Assembly: GCF_026344135.1 (NCBI RefSeq)
Contig: NZ_JAPKNA010000002.1
Location: 682,001 to 746,000 of the forward strand
Direction: 5' to 3'
DNA from: Alcaligenes parafaecalis
GTDB lineage: Bacteria > Pseudomonadota > Gammaproteobacteria > Burkholderiales > Burkholderiaceae_B
Length of the DNA stretch: 64,000 nucleotides
Below, piece by piece: positions 34,906-43,864 of this stretch. The notes under the pieces were generated by a model. The model had not been told where the DNA came from, ran no database searches, and worked only from the letters and a program-made list of their open reading frames with translations. The translations under genes were made by a program, and so were the position numbers. The first letter of the stretch is position 1, and every line of letters starts with the position of its first letter.

Positions 34906-37164
34906 ATGTCTTACGATGCGCCGCGCCACCAGCAGCAAGACTTGCTCAAGGCGCCCGGCACCTTGCTGATTTTAGCGGCACCGGCCCGGCCTCCCAAGCC
35001 CTCGCCTGGGCAGCCTGGCGTGGTGTCCGAGTATCTGCAGGCGCACGACGATATCTTTGTCGCGGTGTCCGAGCAGGGCTGGGTGCGCGCATTTCATGGC
35101 CACGTGGATTTGGGTACGGGCATTCAAACGGCCCTGAGCCAGATTGTGGCCGACGAGCTGGACGTACCCATGTCGCGCGTACAAATGGTGCTGGGCCATA
35201 CCGATGCGTCCCCGAATCAGGGACCCACGATTGCCAGTGCTTCCATCCAGATTCATGCGGTGCCATTGCGCAAGGCGGCGGCTCAGGCACGGCAATTATT
35301 GCTGGCTCAAGCCGCACAGCGCTGGACGCTGGATGCAGATCAACTGCGAGTCGAGGACGGCACCGTTATTGCCTCTGACGGGCGCAGCCTGAGCTATTGG
35401 CAATTGCTGGAAGGCCTGGAGCTACGCGCCTACCTGGATAAAGAAACGCCCACCAAATCGGCCGAGCAATTGCGCATTGTAGGGACACCCCAGGCGCGTG
35501 TCGATATTCCCGGAAAAGTGGCTGGGCAATGGGTTTATGTACATGATGTGCGCGTGCCGGGCATGCTGCATGGTCGTGTCGTGCGTCCTCCTTATATTGG
35601 GCGGGACAGCGGGGATTTTGTAGGTTGCAGCCTGGAGTCGGTCGACGAGCAATCCATCCGCCATATTGGCGATGATGTGCAGCTTGTCGTGCTGGGTGAC
35701 TTTATTGGTGTGGTGGCTCGCCGTGAAGAGCATGCGATGCGTGCCGCAAGAGAATTGAAAGTGCGCTGGAAAGCGATTCCTCCTTTGGAGGATATGAGCA
35801 ATCTGGAGCAGTTGATTCGTCGTCAGCCCATGACAGAGCGTTTGCTGACAGATACGGGTCCGGGTTTTGATGAGTTGCCGCCGGAAGGCAAGCGCCTGAA
35901 GCGCACGTATATCTGGCCTTTCCAGTTACATGCCTCGATTGGTCCTTCTTGCGCCGTGGCCGATTACCAGCCCGGTCATAGCCGCATCTGGTCGGGCTCG
36001 CAGAACCCGCATATGTTGCGTGTGCATTTAAGTCAGTTGCTGGACGAAGACGAGGCAGGTCTGGAGATCATCCGTCACGAGGCCGCAGGATGCTATGGCC
36101 GCAATTGTGCCGACGATGTTTGCTCCGATGCTTTGCTGATGTCGCGGGCGGTAGGTGCGCCGGTGCGTGTGCAACTGACCCGTGAACAGGAACACGGCTG
36201 GGAGCCCAAAGGGGCCGCCCAGTTGATGGATGTAGAAGGCTCTATTGATGCCCAAGGGCAGTTGCGTCACTACGATTTTGTGACGCATTACCCCTCCAAC
36301 GATGCACCGAATCTGGCCTTGTTGCTAACAGGCCGTGAATCGGCGGCACCGCGTCAATTGGAAATGGGCGACCGTACCGCCTTGCCGCCTTATAGCTATC
36401 CCAAACAACGAGTGGTTTGCCAGGATATGCCCGCGATTGTGCGCGCGTCCTGGTTGCGTGGCGTGTCGGCCATGCCGAACTCCTTTGCGCATGACTGTTT
36501 TCTGGACGAGCTGTCGGTAGAGGCTCAGGTCGACCCCTTGACCTATCGCTTGCGCTATCTGGATAAGGACGTCCGTGCCCAGGAACTGCTGCAGGCAGTG
36601 GCTGATAAGGGCCAATGGCAGTTGGGGCGTCAAGGTTCGCGTGGGCAGCCGGATGAGCAAGGATATTTGTATGGCCGTGGCTTGTCGTACGCCCGCTATA
36701 TCCACAGCAAATTTCCCGGTTTTGGTGCAGCCTGGTCCGCCTGGTTGCTGGATCTGCGGGTGCATGCCGAAACGGGTGTGATCGAGGTCGAGCAAATTTA
36801 TGTCGGTCAGGATACTGGGCAGATGGTGAACCCGGCGGGTGTGCGTCACCAGATTCACGGCAATGTGATTCAGTCTTTGAGCCGGACCTTGTATGAGCAG
36901 GTGCGCTTTAACGCGCAAGGCGTGGTGAGCGCGGAGTGGGGGGCTTATCCCATTGTTGATTTCCCGCGCATCCCGCCTATTGAGGTGGTTTTGATGGACA
37001 GGCAATCCGAGCCGCCCATGGGGTCGGGCGAGTCCGCCTCCGTGCCCTGTGCCTCGGCTATTGCCAATGCTTTATTTGATGCAACTGGCCGACGTTTTCG
37101 GCAGGTGCCTTTTACACCGTATGTGGTCCGGGCCGCGCTGGCTGCTGCGCCTCAAACGGCGTAG
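34906..37164 (+). CDS. Molybdopterin-binding catalytic subunit, NicB-like
   Basis: A 752-residue xanthine-dehydrogenase-family large subunit without cytochrome domains. Expected molybdenum-site segments are present: GHVDLGTGIQTALSQI, QNPHMLRVHL, AGCYGRN and the GSGES motif near residue 708 carrying the likely catalytic Glu. It would hydroxylate the pyridine ring of nicotinate at C6 using water. The ATG at 34906 has AGGAGA five bases upstream. It is divergent from nicA and its cytochrome partner and heads the nicD-nicX-nicF run. Relatives such as isoquinoline 1-oxidoreductase share the fold, so substrate assignment rests on neighbours. Confidence 0.83.
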   Translation: MSYDAPRHQQQDLLKAPGTLLILAAPARPPKPSPGQPGVVSEYLQAHDDIFVAVSEQGWVRAFHGHVDLGTGIQTALSQIVADELDVPMSRVQMVLGHTDASPNQGPTIASASIQIHAVPLRKAAAQARQLLLAQAAQRWTLDADQLRVEDGTVIASDGRSLSYWQLLEGLELRAYLDKETPTKSAEQLRIVGTPQARVDIPGKVAGQWVYVHDVRVPGMLHGRVVRPPYIGRDSGDFVGCSLESVDEQSIRHIGDDVQLVVLGDFIGVVARREEHAMRAARELKVRWKAIPPLEDMSNLEQLIRRQPMTERLLTDTGPGFDELPPEGKRLKRTYIWPFQLHASIGPSCAVADYQPGHSRIWSGSQNPHMLRVHLSQLLDEDEAGLEIIRHEAAGCYGRNCADDVCSDALLMSRAVGAPVRVQLTREQEHGWEPKGAAQLMDVEGSIDAQGQLRHYDFVTHYPSNDAPNLALLLTGRESAAPRQLEMGDRTALPPYSYPKQRVVCQDMPAIVRASWLRGVSAMPNSFAHDCFLDELSVEAQVDPLTYRLRYLDKDVRAQELLQAVADKGQWQLGRQGSRGQPDEQGYLYGRGLSYARYIHSKFPGFGAAWSAWLLDLRVHAETGVIEVEQIYVGQDTGQMVNPAGVRHQIHGNVIQSLSRTLYEQVRFNAQGVVSAEWGAYPIVDFPRIPPIEVVLMDRQSEPPMGSGESASVPCASAIANALFDATGRRFRQVPFTPYVVRAALAAAPQTA

Positions 37165-37183
37165 GCAGCAGCAATTTTCATGG

Positions 37184-37201
37184 GTCAGGCCCAGGCCTGA
37201 C
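37184..37201 (+). promoter_or_regulatory. Intercistronic hairpin before nicD
   Basis: GTCAGGC and GCCTGAC pair around CCAG, 24 bases before the nicD start. No T-run follows, so processing or stabilisation of the message is more likely than termination. Confidence 0.5.
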
Positions 37202-37224
37202 GGTTTCAATCCAAGGACAGATTA

Positions 37225-38049
37225 ATGAGTACCTTTCTTTACGGCGGCCATGTTCATGCCAATGGCATTCGTCAGCATTACCTGCGTTTCGGCGGTTCCG
37301 TCGGTGGGCGCGATCAGCGTCCTGCCGTCATCATCGTTCCTGGCATCACCAGCCCGGCTGTGACCTGGGGCTTTGTGGGCGAGCAGTTCGGCAAGCACTT
37401 TGACACCTACATTCAGGACGTGCGTGGCCGTGGCTTGAGCGAAGCAGCGGAAGGTATGGACTACAGCCTGGACGCACAGGCGGATGACTTGATCGCATTG
37501 GCCCAAGAACTGGGTTTGAAAGACTACATCGTGGTTGGTCACTCCATGGGTGCGCGCATTGGTTTGCGTGCGGCGCATAAGAACAGCGATGGCTTGAACC
37601 GTCTGGTGATGGTTGATCCTCCCGTCTCCGGCCCAGATCGCCGTGCCTATCCTTCCAAGTTGCCTTGGTACGTGGATTCCATGGCGATGGCTCGTAAAGG
37701 CTGCACCGCAGAAGACATGCGTGCCTTCTGCCCGACCTGGACCCAAGAGCAACTGCAATTGCGTGCTCAGTGGCTGCACACCTGCCACGAGCCTGCGATT
37801 CTGGCCAGCTTTGAAGGTTTCCACACCGACGACATTCACGTCGACTTCCCGCATCTGAACGTCCCCGCTTTGCTGATGACCGCCGAGCGTGGCGACGTGG
37901 TGCGTGATGAAGACGTAGCCGAGATTCAGCAACTGGCCTCTGGCGTTCAGCACGTACGCGTGCCCAATGCCGGTCACATGATTCCTTGGGATAACGAAGC
38001 TGGTTTCTACGAAGCCTTCGGTGATTTCCTGGGCCAGCGCTTGGTGTGA
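37225..38049 (+). CDS. nicD: N-formylmaleamate deformylase
   Basis: A 274-residue alpha/beta hydrolase that removes formate from N-formylmaleamate in the maleamate branch of nicotinate breakdown. The nucleophile is Ser107 in GHSMGAR; Asp131 (MVDPPVSGP) and His251 (NAGHMIPWD) complete the triad, matching the spacing I recall for P. putida NicD. Segments NGIRQHYLR, VPGITSPAVTWGFV and YPSKLPWYVDS are strongly NicD-like. AAGGA precedes the ATG. It lies between the molybdopterin subunit and nicX. Confidence 0.94.
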   Translation: MSTFLYGGHVHANGIRQHYLRFGGSVGGRDQRPAVIIVPGITSPAVTWGFVGEQFGKHFDTYIQDVRGRGLSEAAEGMDYSLDAQADDLIALAQELGLKDYIVVGHSMGARIGLRAAHKNSDGLNRLVMVDPPVSGPDRRAYPSKLPWYVDSMAMARKGCTAEDMRAFCPTWTQEQLQLRAQWLHTCHEPAILASFEGFHTDDIHVDFPHLNVPALLMTAERGDVVRDEDVAEIQQLASGVQHVRVPNAGHMIPWDNEAGFYEAFGDFLGQRLV

Positions 38050-38057
38050 TGTTGAAA

Positions 38058-38075
38058 GGGCCACATGGGTGGCCC
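38058..38075 (+). promoter_or_regulatory. Intercistronic hairpin 1 between nicD and nicX
   Basis: GGGCCAC and GTGGCCC pair around a four-base loop nine bases after the nicD stop. No T-run follows. Confidence 0.55.
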
Positions 38076-38087
38076 GTCGTGATGCAG

Positions 38088-38112
38088 AGGTTCCGCGTCA
38101 GTGTCGGAACCT
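38088..38112 (+). promoter_or_regulatory. Intercistronic hairpin 2, just before the nicX ribosome site
   Basis: AGGTTCCG and CGGAACCT pair across nine bases and end five bases before the AAGGAG of nicX. With the first hairpin it may set the relative yield of NicX. Confidence 0.55.
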
Positions 38113-38130
38113 TTCACAAGGAGAGACAAG

Positions 38131-39183
38131 ATGGCAGTAAGTGATTACCAACTTATCGAGGCGTGGCAGGAAGTGCTGCGTCTGTCCAAGCTGCAAGCCG
38201 GTCAGACAGTGACTTTGCTGACCAGCTCGACCACACACCCGCAGACGATGCAGTGTGCACAGATTGCGGCTCAGTCTATGGGTGCGATTGTGAATCGCCT
38301 GGATTTGTTGCCGGTCAATGCGGAAAAAGCCTTGAGCCGTGACTCGTTGGCCTACTTGGGTACGACTCCGCTGACAGGTAATGAAGCGGCGATTGCGGCC
38401 TTGAAGGCCAGCGATCTGGTTCTGGATTTGATGACCCTGTTGTTCTCGCCCGAGCAGATCGACATTCTGAAGTCCGGTACCAAGATTTTGTTGGCGGTAG
38501 AGCCACCCGAAATTCTGGTTCGCACTGTGCCAACCGAAGCAGATCGTGCACGCGTGACCGCAGCCGCCGCTTTGATCAAGGCCGCCAAGGAAATGAGCAT
38601 TACCTCGGCTGCCGGTACGGATTTGCGTTGCCCGCTGGGTGAATTCCCCGCGATTCGCGAGTACGGTTTTGTGGACGAGCCCGGCCGTTGGGACCACTGG
38701 CCTAGCGGCTTTGTGCTGACCTGGCCTAATGAGTTGGGTACCAACGGCACCATCGTGATCGACAAGGGCGACATCCTGTTGCCACAAAAGAAGTACTCGA
38801 CTGAGCAGATCATTCTGACGGTAGAAAACGGCTACGCCACCAAGATTGAAGGTGGTATCGAAGCCGAGCTGCTGGACGAGTACATGAAGACTTTCAACGA
38901 TCCTGAAGGCTACGCGATTTCCCATATTGGTTGGGGTCTGCAGCCGCGTGCTCACTGGTCCACTTTGGGTCTGTACTCGCGTGAGAACACGATTGGTATG
39001 GATGCGCGCGCCTTCGAGGGTAACTTCCTGTTCTCCTTGGGACCGAATAATGAAGCTGGCGGCAAGCGGACAACGGCATGCCACATTGATATTCCTTTGC
39101 GCAATTGCACGGTTAGCCTGGATGGCCGCGCCGTAGTGCGTGATGGCAAAGTACTGGACGGAGGCGTTGGTGAGTACGAATGA
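38131..39183 (+). CDS. nicX: 2,5-dihydroxypyridine 5,6-dioxygenase
   Basis: A 350-residue non-haem iron dioxygenase that opens 2,5-dihydroxypyridine to N-formylmaleamate. Length equals that of P. putida NicX, and the iron ligands recalled for that enzyme (His265, His318, Asp320) fall at the same numbers here, in SHIGWG and ACHIDIP. The ATG at 38131 has AAGGAG eight bases upstream; a GTG at 38101 would add ten residues lacking family support. The last 14 bases overlap nicF. Confidence 0.95.
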   Translation: MAVSDYQLIEAWQEVLRLSKLQAGQTVTLLTSSTTHPQTMQCAQIAAQSMGAIVNRLDLLPVNAEKALSRDSLAYLGTTPLTGNEAAIAALKASDLVLDLMTLLFSPEQIDILKSGTKILLAVEPPEILVRTVPTEADRARVTAAAALIKAAKEMSITSAAGTDLRCPLGEFPAIREYGFVDEPGRWDHWPSGFVLTWPNELGTNGTIVIDKGDILLPQKKYSTEQIILTVENGYATKIEGGIEAELLDEYMKTFNDPEGYAISHIGWGLQPRAHWSTLGLYSRENTIGMDARAFEGNFLFSLGPNNEAGGKRTTACHIDIPLRNCTVSLDGRAVVRDGKVLDGGVGEYE

Positions 39184-39793
39184 AGGAGCGGTTTACGCTC
39201 AACAAGGGTTTGGGTCGACACTGGAGCCTAAAGCTCCCTATGGGCTGCTGATTATTGATCTGGTGAACGGTTTTGCCGACCCGGCGGTATTTGGTGGCGG
39301 CAATATCCCTGAGGCTATCGAGAACACGCAGACCTTGCTGGCAACGGCACGCGAACAGGGCTGGCCTGTTGCGCATACTCGCATTGTTTATGCCGATGAT
39401 GGCGCTGATAACAATATCTTCAGCATCAAAGTTCCTGGCATGCTGGGTTTGACAGAAGACGCGCACAACAGCCACATTGTGCCTGAACTGGCCCCTGCAC
39501 CGGGCGAGTTTGTGGTTCGCAAGAACGTGCCTTCGGCCTTCTTCGGTACGCCTTTAGCGGCCTGGCTGACTCAACGTGGTGTGCAAACGCTGCTGGTCGC
39601 CGGTGCGGTCACCAGCGGTTGCGTGCGTTCCAGCGTGGTCGATGCGATGCAACTGGGCTTCCGCCCATTGGTGGTATCTGATTGCGTGGGTGATCGTGCA
39701 ATTGGCCCGCATGAGGCCAACCTGTTCGACATGCGCCAGAAGTACGCCACCGTGGCGACGCGTGAAGAGGCGATGAAGCTGATCGGTCTTTGA
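39170..39793 (+). CDS. nicF: Maleamate amidohydrolase
   Basis: A 207-residue isochorismatase-family amidase that converts maleamate to maleate and ammonia. The catalytic triad is visible as Asp30 (LLIIDLVNGF), Lys118 (VVRKNVPSAF) and Cys151 (AVTSGCVRSSV). The start is GTG at 39170 inside the end of nicX, with GGAGG about six bases upstream; the upstream GTG at 39140 has no ribosome site. Its product maleate needs an isomerase to reach fumarate, and none is encoded in the window. Confidence 0.93.
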   Translation: MSTNEGAVYAQQGFGSTLEPKAPYGLLIIDLVNGFADPAVFGGGNIPEAIENTQTLLATAREQGWPVAHTRIVYADDGADNNIFSIKVPGMLGLTEDAHNSHIVPELAPAPGEFVVRKNVPSAFFGTPLAAWLTQRGVQTLLVAGAVTSGCVRSSVVDAMQLGFRPLVVSDCVGDRAIGPHEANLFDMRQKYATVATREEAMKLIGL

Positions 39794-39840
39794 TCGAGTA
39801 TCGGTGGCCTGCCGCTTGGGGGCAGGCTATCGGACCTGTG

Positions 39841-39876
39841 CCCCTGGGAGTCGAGCGACTCCCAGGGGCTTTTTTT
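39841..39876 (+). terminator. Rho-independent terminator after nicF
   Basis: CCCCTGGGAGTCG and CGACTCCCAGGGG form a perfect 13-base-pair stem with a two-base loop, followed by C and seven T. It ends the nic operon 48 bases after the nicF stop and adjoins palindromic element copy 2. Confidence 0.95.
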
Positions 39877-39898
39877 GGCTTTGCGTGGCAGTGGAAAG

Positions 39899-40136
39899 TT
39901 TTCTTGTGGGGCCCGGGTTCGGCTTGTCTTGGCGGGTCCCTTGCCCACGCTGCGCGTGGGTGCCCTTGTCAGAGCATCGGGGCGGGCGGGTCGTGAACTC
40001 GGAGCGCGGTTTGTCCCCCGGACAAACCGCAAGCGTGCTACTCAAACAGCACGACCCTTGTATCCCGCTCCGATGCTCTGCCCGCGGCAAGGGCCCTGAC
40101 TCGCCCGACAAGCCGAACCCGGGCCCCACAAGAAAA
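39899..40136. repeat. Palindromic intergenic element, copy 2 (238-bp core)
   Basis: Same length and layout as the core at 16720. The outer arms differ from copy 1 at two positions on each side, both compensated, so the 30-bp helix stays perfect. The 17-bp inner helix has changed to CAGAGCATCGG with a matching partner, with one G-T pair. Flanks (GGCTTTGCGTG on the left, AAAGTGCAAATGG on the right) resemble the extended arms of copy 3 but no longer pair well. It sits between the nicF terminator and the convergent autotransporter gene. Confidence 0.85.
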
Positions 40137-40247
40137 CAAGCAGCATTAGTGAAAGTGCAAATGGTGTTGGGGAAGCGCTTAATACATACGCATCAGCGCT
40201 TCCAACCTTTTCAAGCAACTGTCAGGTTTCCTGGCAAGCGTCGACTT

Positions 40248-43200
40248 TTAAAACGCCCAGCGCAGATTCACCTGTCCTTGTAGCGATGAATATCCACCTC
40301 CGAACTGTGAGCTGATGCCGGTGCCAATCGACAGGCGCTCACTGCGTTGCCAGGTCAGGCCTGCTCGCAGGTTCATTGTGTCGCGGGGCAGCACGCTATT
40401 GCGGGTATCAAACGCGGTATCCGTGGACGCAATCGCGAAATGTGCCGCTTGAGTCAGATCGCGGTTCAGCCATTCATGATTCCAGCCCACGTCGACATTC
40501 ATGGCCAAGTTGCTGCCATCGTTCAGGGCGCGATTCCAGGTGGCGGTCAGCCCAAGGCTGGAGCGCAAGGCGTCGACGCGTTTGCTGTCCAGGTGAAGGC
40601 GCGTTGCCGCGTTGCCCGATTCGTCGATAGAGGGCCGGGACACCGAGGCATAGTTCATGCTGACAAAGGGGCCTACCGATAAAGAGGGGTTCAGCTCCCA
40701 AAGGTAGCCTGTGCCTGCATCAAGCGACAGATTGCGCCCGGTCCAGTCGGATGAGTGGCTCGCCTGGTAGTCACCAATAGCAATCTGTCTGCGCATATCA
40801 GCTTGCTCCAGGCCCAGACGCAGCCCACTGAAAGCAACAAGGCCTTCTTTTGCTCCAGGACGGTATTGCAGGTGGGCAGCAAGGCCAAATGCGGTGGCTT
40901 TGCTCTTGCCAGAGTAAGGGGCATCCGGTTTGACTGACAGGTCTGAAATATCAAGTTGGGCGCCGACGGCGAAGTCGGGAGCCGATTCCAGCGCGCGCCC
41001 AGCTCCAACGATCAAGCCATAGCTATTAGCGTCGTAGCCCAGCATGGAGCCACGCGTGTTCTGATCGGCGTTTGCGCCAAATACCAAGGCGTAGCCTTGC
41101 CATTCCGTACCAGGCCGCAGCAGGCTTTGGCTCAGGCCTTGACGGGCAGTTTGCATGATTGAGCGCTCATGCATCAGGGAAGCAGCCATGGCAGCGCTGT
41201 AGCCAGCCGGTGAAATCTGGTCCAGGGCAGTGGGTATTTGTGAGCCGTCTGTGGCCGAGAAGTCGAGTGCCTGAAACAGTGCTTGCGCGGATGCGGGCGC
41301 GGCGGCAGCCAGCTTGAACAAGGCGTTCCCGGCCTCTCGCTGGTTGGCATCGTTGCCATACTGGCTGTAGGCATTGTCGGCACGGGTGGCAGACAAGCGG
41401 TAGCGTTCACTGCCTAGGGCCGCAGCATCAAACCGCAAGGTGGGTGATACATGAGCGATCTGGGTAGTACTGAAGTTGCCGCTGTGACTGGCTGCTTCTA
41501 CCAGCGAGCCAGTGTCGACTGACCAGGAGTTTTGATACCAGTCGGCCAAGGGTTCCAGCTTCAGCGTGCCGTCCAGGTCTGCATGGCCGCTGACGGCCAG
41601 CACGTCGTGGCTGCCTTTGCCGTCAAATTCGGCGACCAGGCGTCCCGTCGATGTTTGCTGGAAATCTCCGTTGACGCTGATGCGTCCGGCTGAGTTGCCG
41701 GGCGTCAAGGTGCCAGCGTTGATCAGGGCGCTGCCGCTGGCCAGATCGAAGTTGGCATTGCCACCTAATGTCGCTGCTTCCTGGACGGTGGCGCTGTAGA
41801 CCTGCAAGGTGCCGTTCAGTTGCGTGGTGCCGCCGTCAAACGACAGGGCCAGATTGTCTTTGCCGGTGATGTTACCGGCGTAGCTCAGGTGGAATGTTGC
41901 GTCGGGCTGGTCTATGCTGCGGCCCTGGCTGTCAGCCGTCTGGCCAAAAGAGAGGGTGGTCAGACGTAGTTGATTGTTGTCGTCACGTTCTGCATAGCGC
42001 GAAATAATATCGCCTTCGATCTGGGCGCCTTGCATCAGGTTGATGCGCTCTACGTAGGCGTTGTCAGAAATCAGGATGGCCGCTTCTTTGCCTGCGACTC
42101 GCCCGCTAATGTCGGCTTGTTGAACCAATGGGCCGTTCAGTTCCGGCAGCAGGGTTTGATTAGCGCCCCCGCTGCTGCGTATGTAGGAGCCACGACGCTC
42201 GACTTCGTTGCCCAGTGAGTTGGTGCCAAAATCGAAACGCAGGCCTACGCCCTGAGGGCCGGTAGCCTGGATGTCACCGCGATGAACCAGTGTATGTCCA
42301 CGGCCGTAAGCAAATTGAATGCCTTGCCCGTTCAAACCATCGGCGTAGATTTTGACGCCTGGGTCGATGACAAGGGTGTTGTTCTCGCCATCCACCCGTA
42401 TGCCTGCACCGCCTGATCCTGCTGCCAGCAGGTCTGCAGCTTGTCGGATCTGGTTGTTGCTGCCGTAGATATGCAGGCCCAGACCTAGTGTGGATTGGTT
42501 GTATTGGCCTGGAAGGTATTGCGTGCCCTCGGCATTGCGTGCAAAGAAACCTTGTGTATTCACCAGCTCAAGGCCATCGCCGTAGATCGAGCGTCCGAAG
42601 AAGTTGGCCCGGTCAATGGTGTAGCCAATATCTTGCAGTACCGCCAGTTCAGCTTCCATGAAGCCTGAATAGTTGCGGTAGTTCTGATGGCTCATGACGC
42701 TGTTTCGAAGCTCGATATGGCTCATGAAGTTGTTATCGATGCTGCCGTCTTCTCCCAGTATTTTTACGGGGACACCACGCAGGCCACCGGCCAGAACTTG
42801 CTCGATATTGGCACCGATCAGAAAGCCCTTGTCCTGACGCAAGTCGAAGGCATCAGGGTCGTAGGAGGTGTTGCAGCCATTACACAGAATCTTCTGGTCT
42901 GCCTGTGCTGGATTGCCGTTGTCGTCTCTTAGTAGTTGAGTCCAGCTATTCAGTTGGTCTTCGAAATACGGTTGTGTGTCATTTATGCCGCCCCTGTCTT
43001 CCACACTGCTTAACACGCCTAGCCCATGGGCAATTTCGTGTATGGCCGTCAGAAGTACGCTGTCTTTACCGGTAAGGGGCGTTTGTGTAAATGCCGGGTT
43101 TGTTGCGTAGTCGTCTTGGCCCAGGCCAAAAAAACCATGTCCGCCGAGTGGCAGCGTACCTTCGGCAGGCGACAGGCCGAAGATGTTCTGCTGCATTTGC

Positions 43201-43550
43201 GTCAAGGAGCTTTGGCCGTCATTGGCGGCGGGCGAGCCACCGTAGGCGTTGCCTGCCTCGTCACTCGTACCGATATTGACGATGGTTGGGGGATTGTTCC
43301 CCTGGATCTGGAGTATTTCAGCCCAATAGCTCAGGCCGTCAACGATCTCGTTTTTGTAGGCATCATGTCCTTGCCAGCTCCAGAAGGACGTGTTGTGGCG
43401 TTCGTCGAATGGGCCATCGCCCATGTCAAAAAACCGCGCGATAAAGACGGTGCGCCCCGATGCGTCTGTGACGGCTCTGTCTTCCAGGGCGTGAGCAGAC
43501 AGTGGGGCAATGGCGAGTGCCAGGGCGGCATACAGTTTTGTTAGTTTCAT
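40248..43550 (-). CDS. Autotransporter with zincin-like metalloprotease passenger
   Basis: A 1100-residue type V secreted protein. A signal peptide covers about the first 21 residues (ending SAHA). The passenger begins with a zincin-like domain: HEIAHGLG at 171-178 and a later SVMSH Met-turn-like segment before AELAVLQDIGYTID. The middle is beta-helix-like, with a GTLTPGNSAG passenger repeat near 600. The last 280 residues form the outer-membrane barrel, ending in aromatic Phe (LRWAF). The usual third zinc ligand after HExxHxxGxx is Ser here. The ATG at 43550 is preferred over GTG 43589 because it starts the signal peptide. Confidence 0.87.
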   Translation of the reverse strand: MKLTKLYAALALAIAPLSAHALEDRAVTDASGRTVFIARFFDMGDGPFDERHNTSFWSWQGHDAYKNEIVDGLSYWAEILQIQGNNPPTIVNIGTSDEAGNAYGGSPAANDGQSSLTQMQQNIFGLSPAEGTLPLGGHGFFGLGQDDYATNPAFTQTPLTGKDSVLLTAIHEIAHGLGVLSSVEDRGGINDTQPYFEDQLNSWTQLLRDDNGNPAQADQKILCNGCNTSYDPDAFDLRQDKGFLIGANIEQVLAGGLRGVPVKILGEDGSIDNNFMSHIELRNSVMSHQNYRNYSGFMEAELAVLQDIGYTIDRANFFGRSIYGDGLELVNTQGFFARNAEGTQYLPGQYNQSTLGLGLHIYGSNNQIRQAADLLAAGSGGAGIRVDGENNTLVIDPGVKIYADGLNGQGIQFAYGRGHTLVHRGDIQATGPQGVGLRFDFGTNSLGNEVERRGSYIRSSGGANQTLLPELNGPLVQQADISGRVAGKEAAILISDNAYVERINLMQGAQIEGDIISRYAERDDNNQLRLTTLSFGQTADSQGRSIDQPDATFHLSYAGNITGKDNLALSFDGGTTQLNGTLQVYSATVQEAATLGGNANFDLASGSALINAGTLTPGNSAGRISVNGDFQQTSTGRLVAEFDGKGSHDVLAVSGHADLDGTLKLEPLADWYQNSWSVDTGSLVEAASHSGNFSTTQIAHVSPTLRFDAAALGSERYRLSATRADNAYSQYGNDANQREAGNALFKLAAAAPASAQALFQALDFSATDGSQIPTALDQISPAGYSAAMAASLMHERSIMQTARQGLSQSLLRPGTEWQGYALVFGANADQNTRGSMLGYDANSYGLIVGAGRALESAPDFAVGAQLDISDLSVKPDAPYSGKSKATAFGLAAHLQYRPGAKEGLVAFSGLRLGLEQADMRRQIAIGDYQASHSSDWTGRNLSLDAGTGYLWELNPSLSVGPFVSMNYASVSRPSIDESGNAATRLHLDSKRVDALRSSLGLTATWNRALNDGSNLAMNVDVGWNHEWLNRDLTQAAHFAIASTDTAFDTRNSVLPRDTMNLRAGLTWQRSERLSIGTGISSQFGGGYSSLQGQVNLRWAF

Positions 43551-43864
43551 TGTTGAGCAGGTGTTGAATGCGCGAGATATTGTTTGCACTGAATGGCCCC
43601 TGAGGTAGAGGAAACAGTTTGATTAGAGTGGGCGTTCATTGTTGCTGCATTGAGGCAAGGCTGATGAAGGGGGATGCCCTTGGCCTGCGTCGGGAAAATA
43701 TAGCAGATGGTGTCAAATGGACATTGATGGTTTTAAACCCTTGGCTTTGTTTTTAAACGGGGCTTATTTGCTTTTTTTGAGCTTTGTGCTTTGAGTTTTT
43801 TTTGAGTTCTGGGGTTGCAGGGTTGAGGGGGAGTCGCTTTTTTTGGGGCGGCTTTCTTCTGGTC

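Noticed and set aside
38098..39084. 328-codon frame antisense to nicX
   Set aside because: It lies fully opposite a convincing NicX with matching iron ligands.
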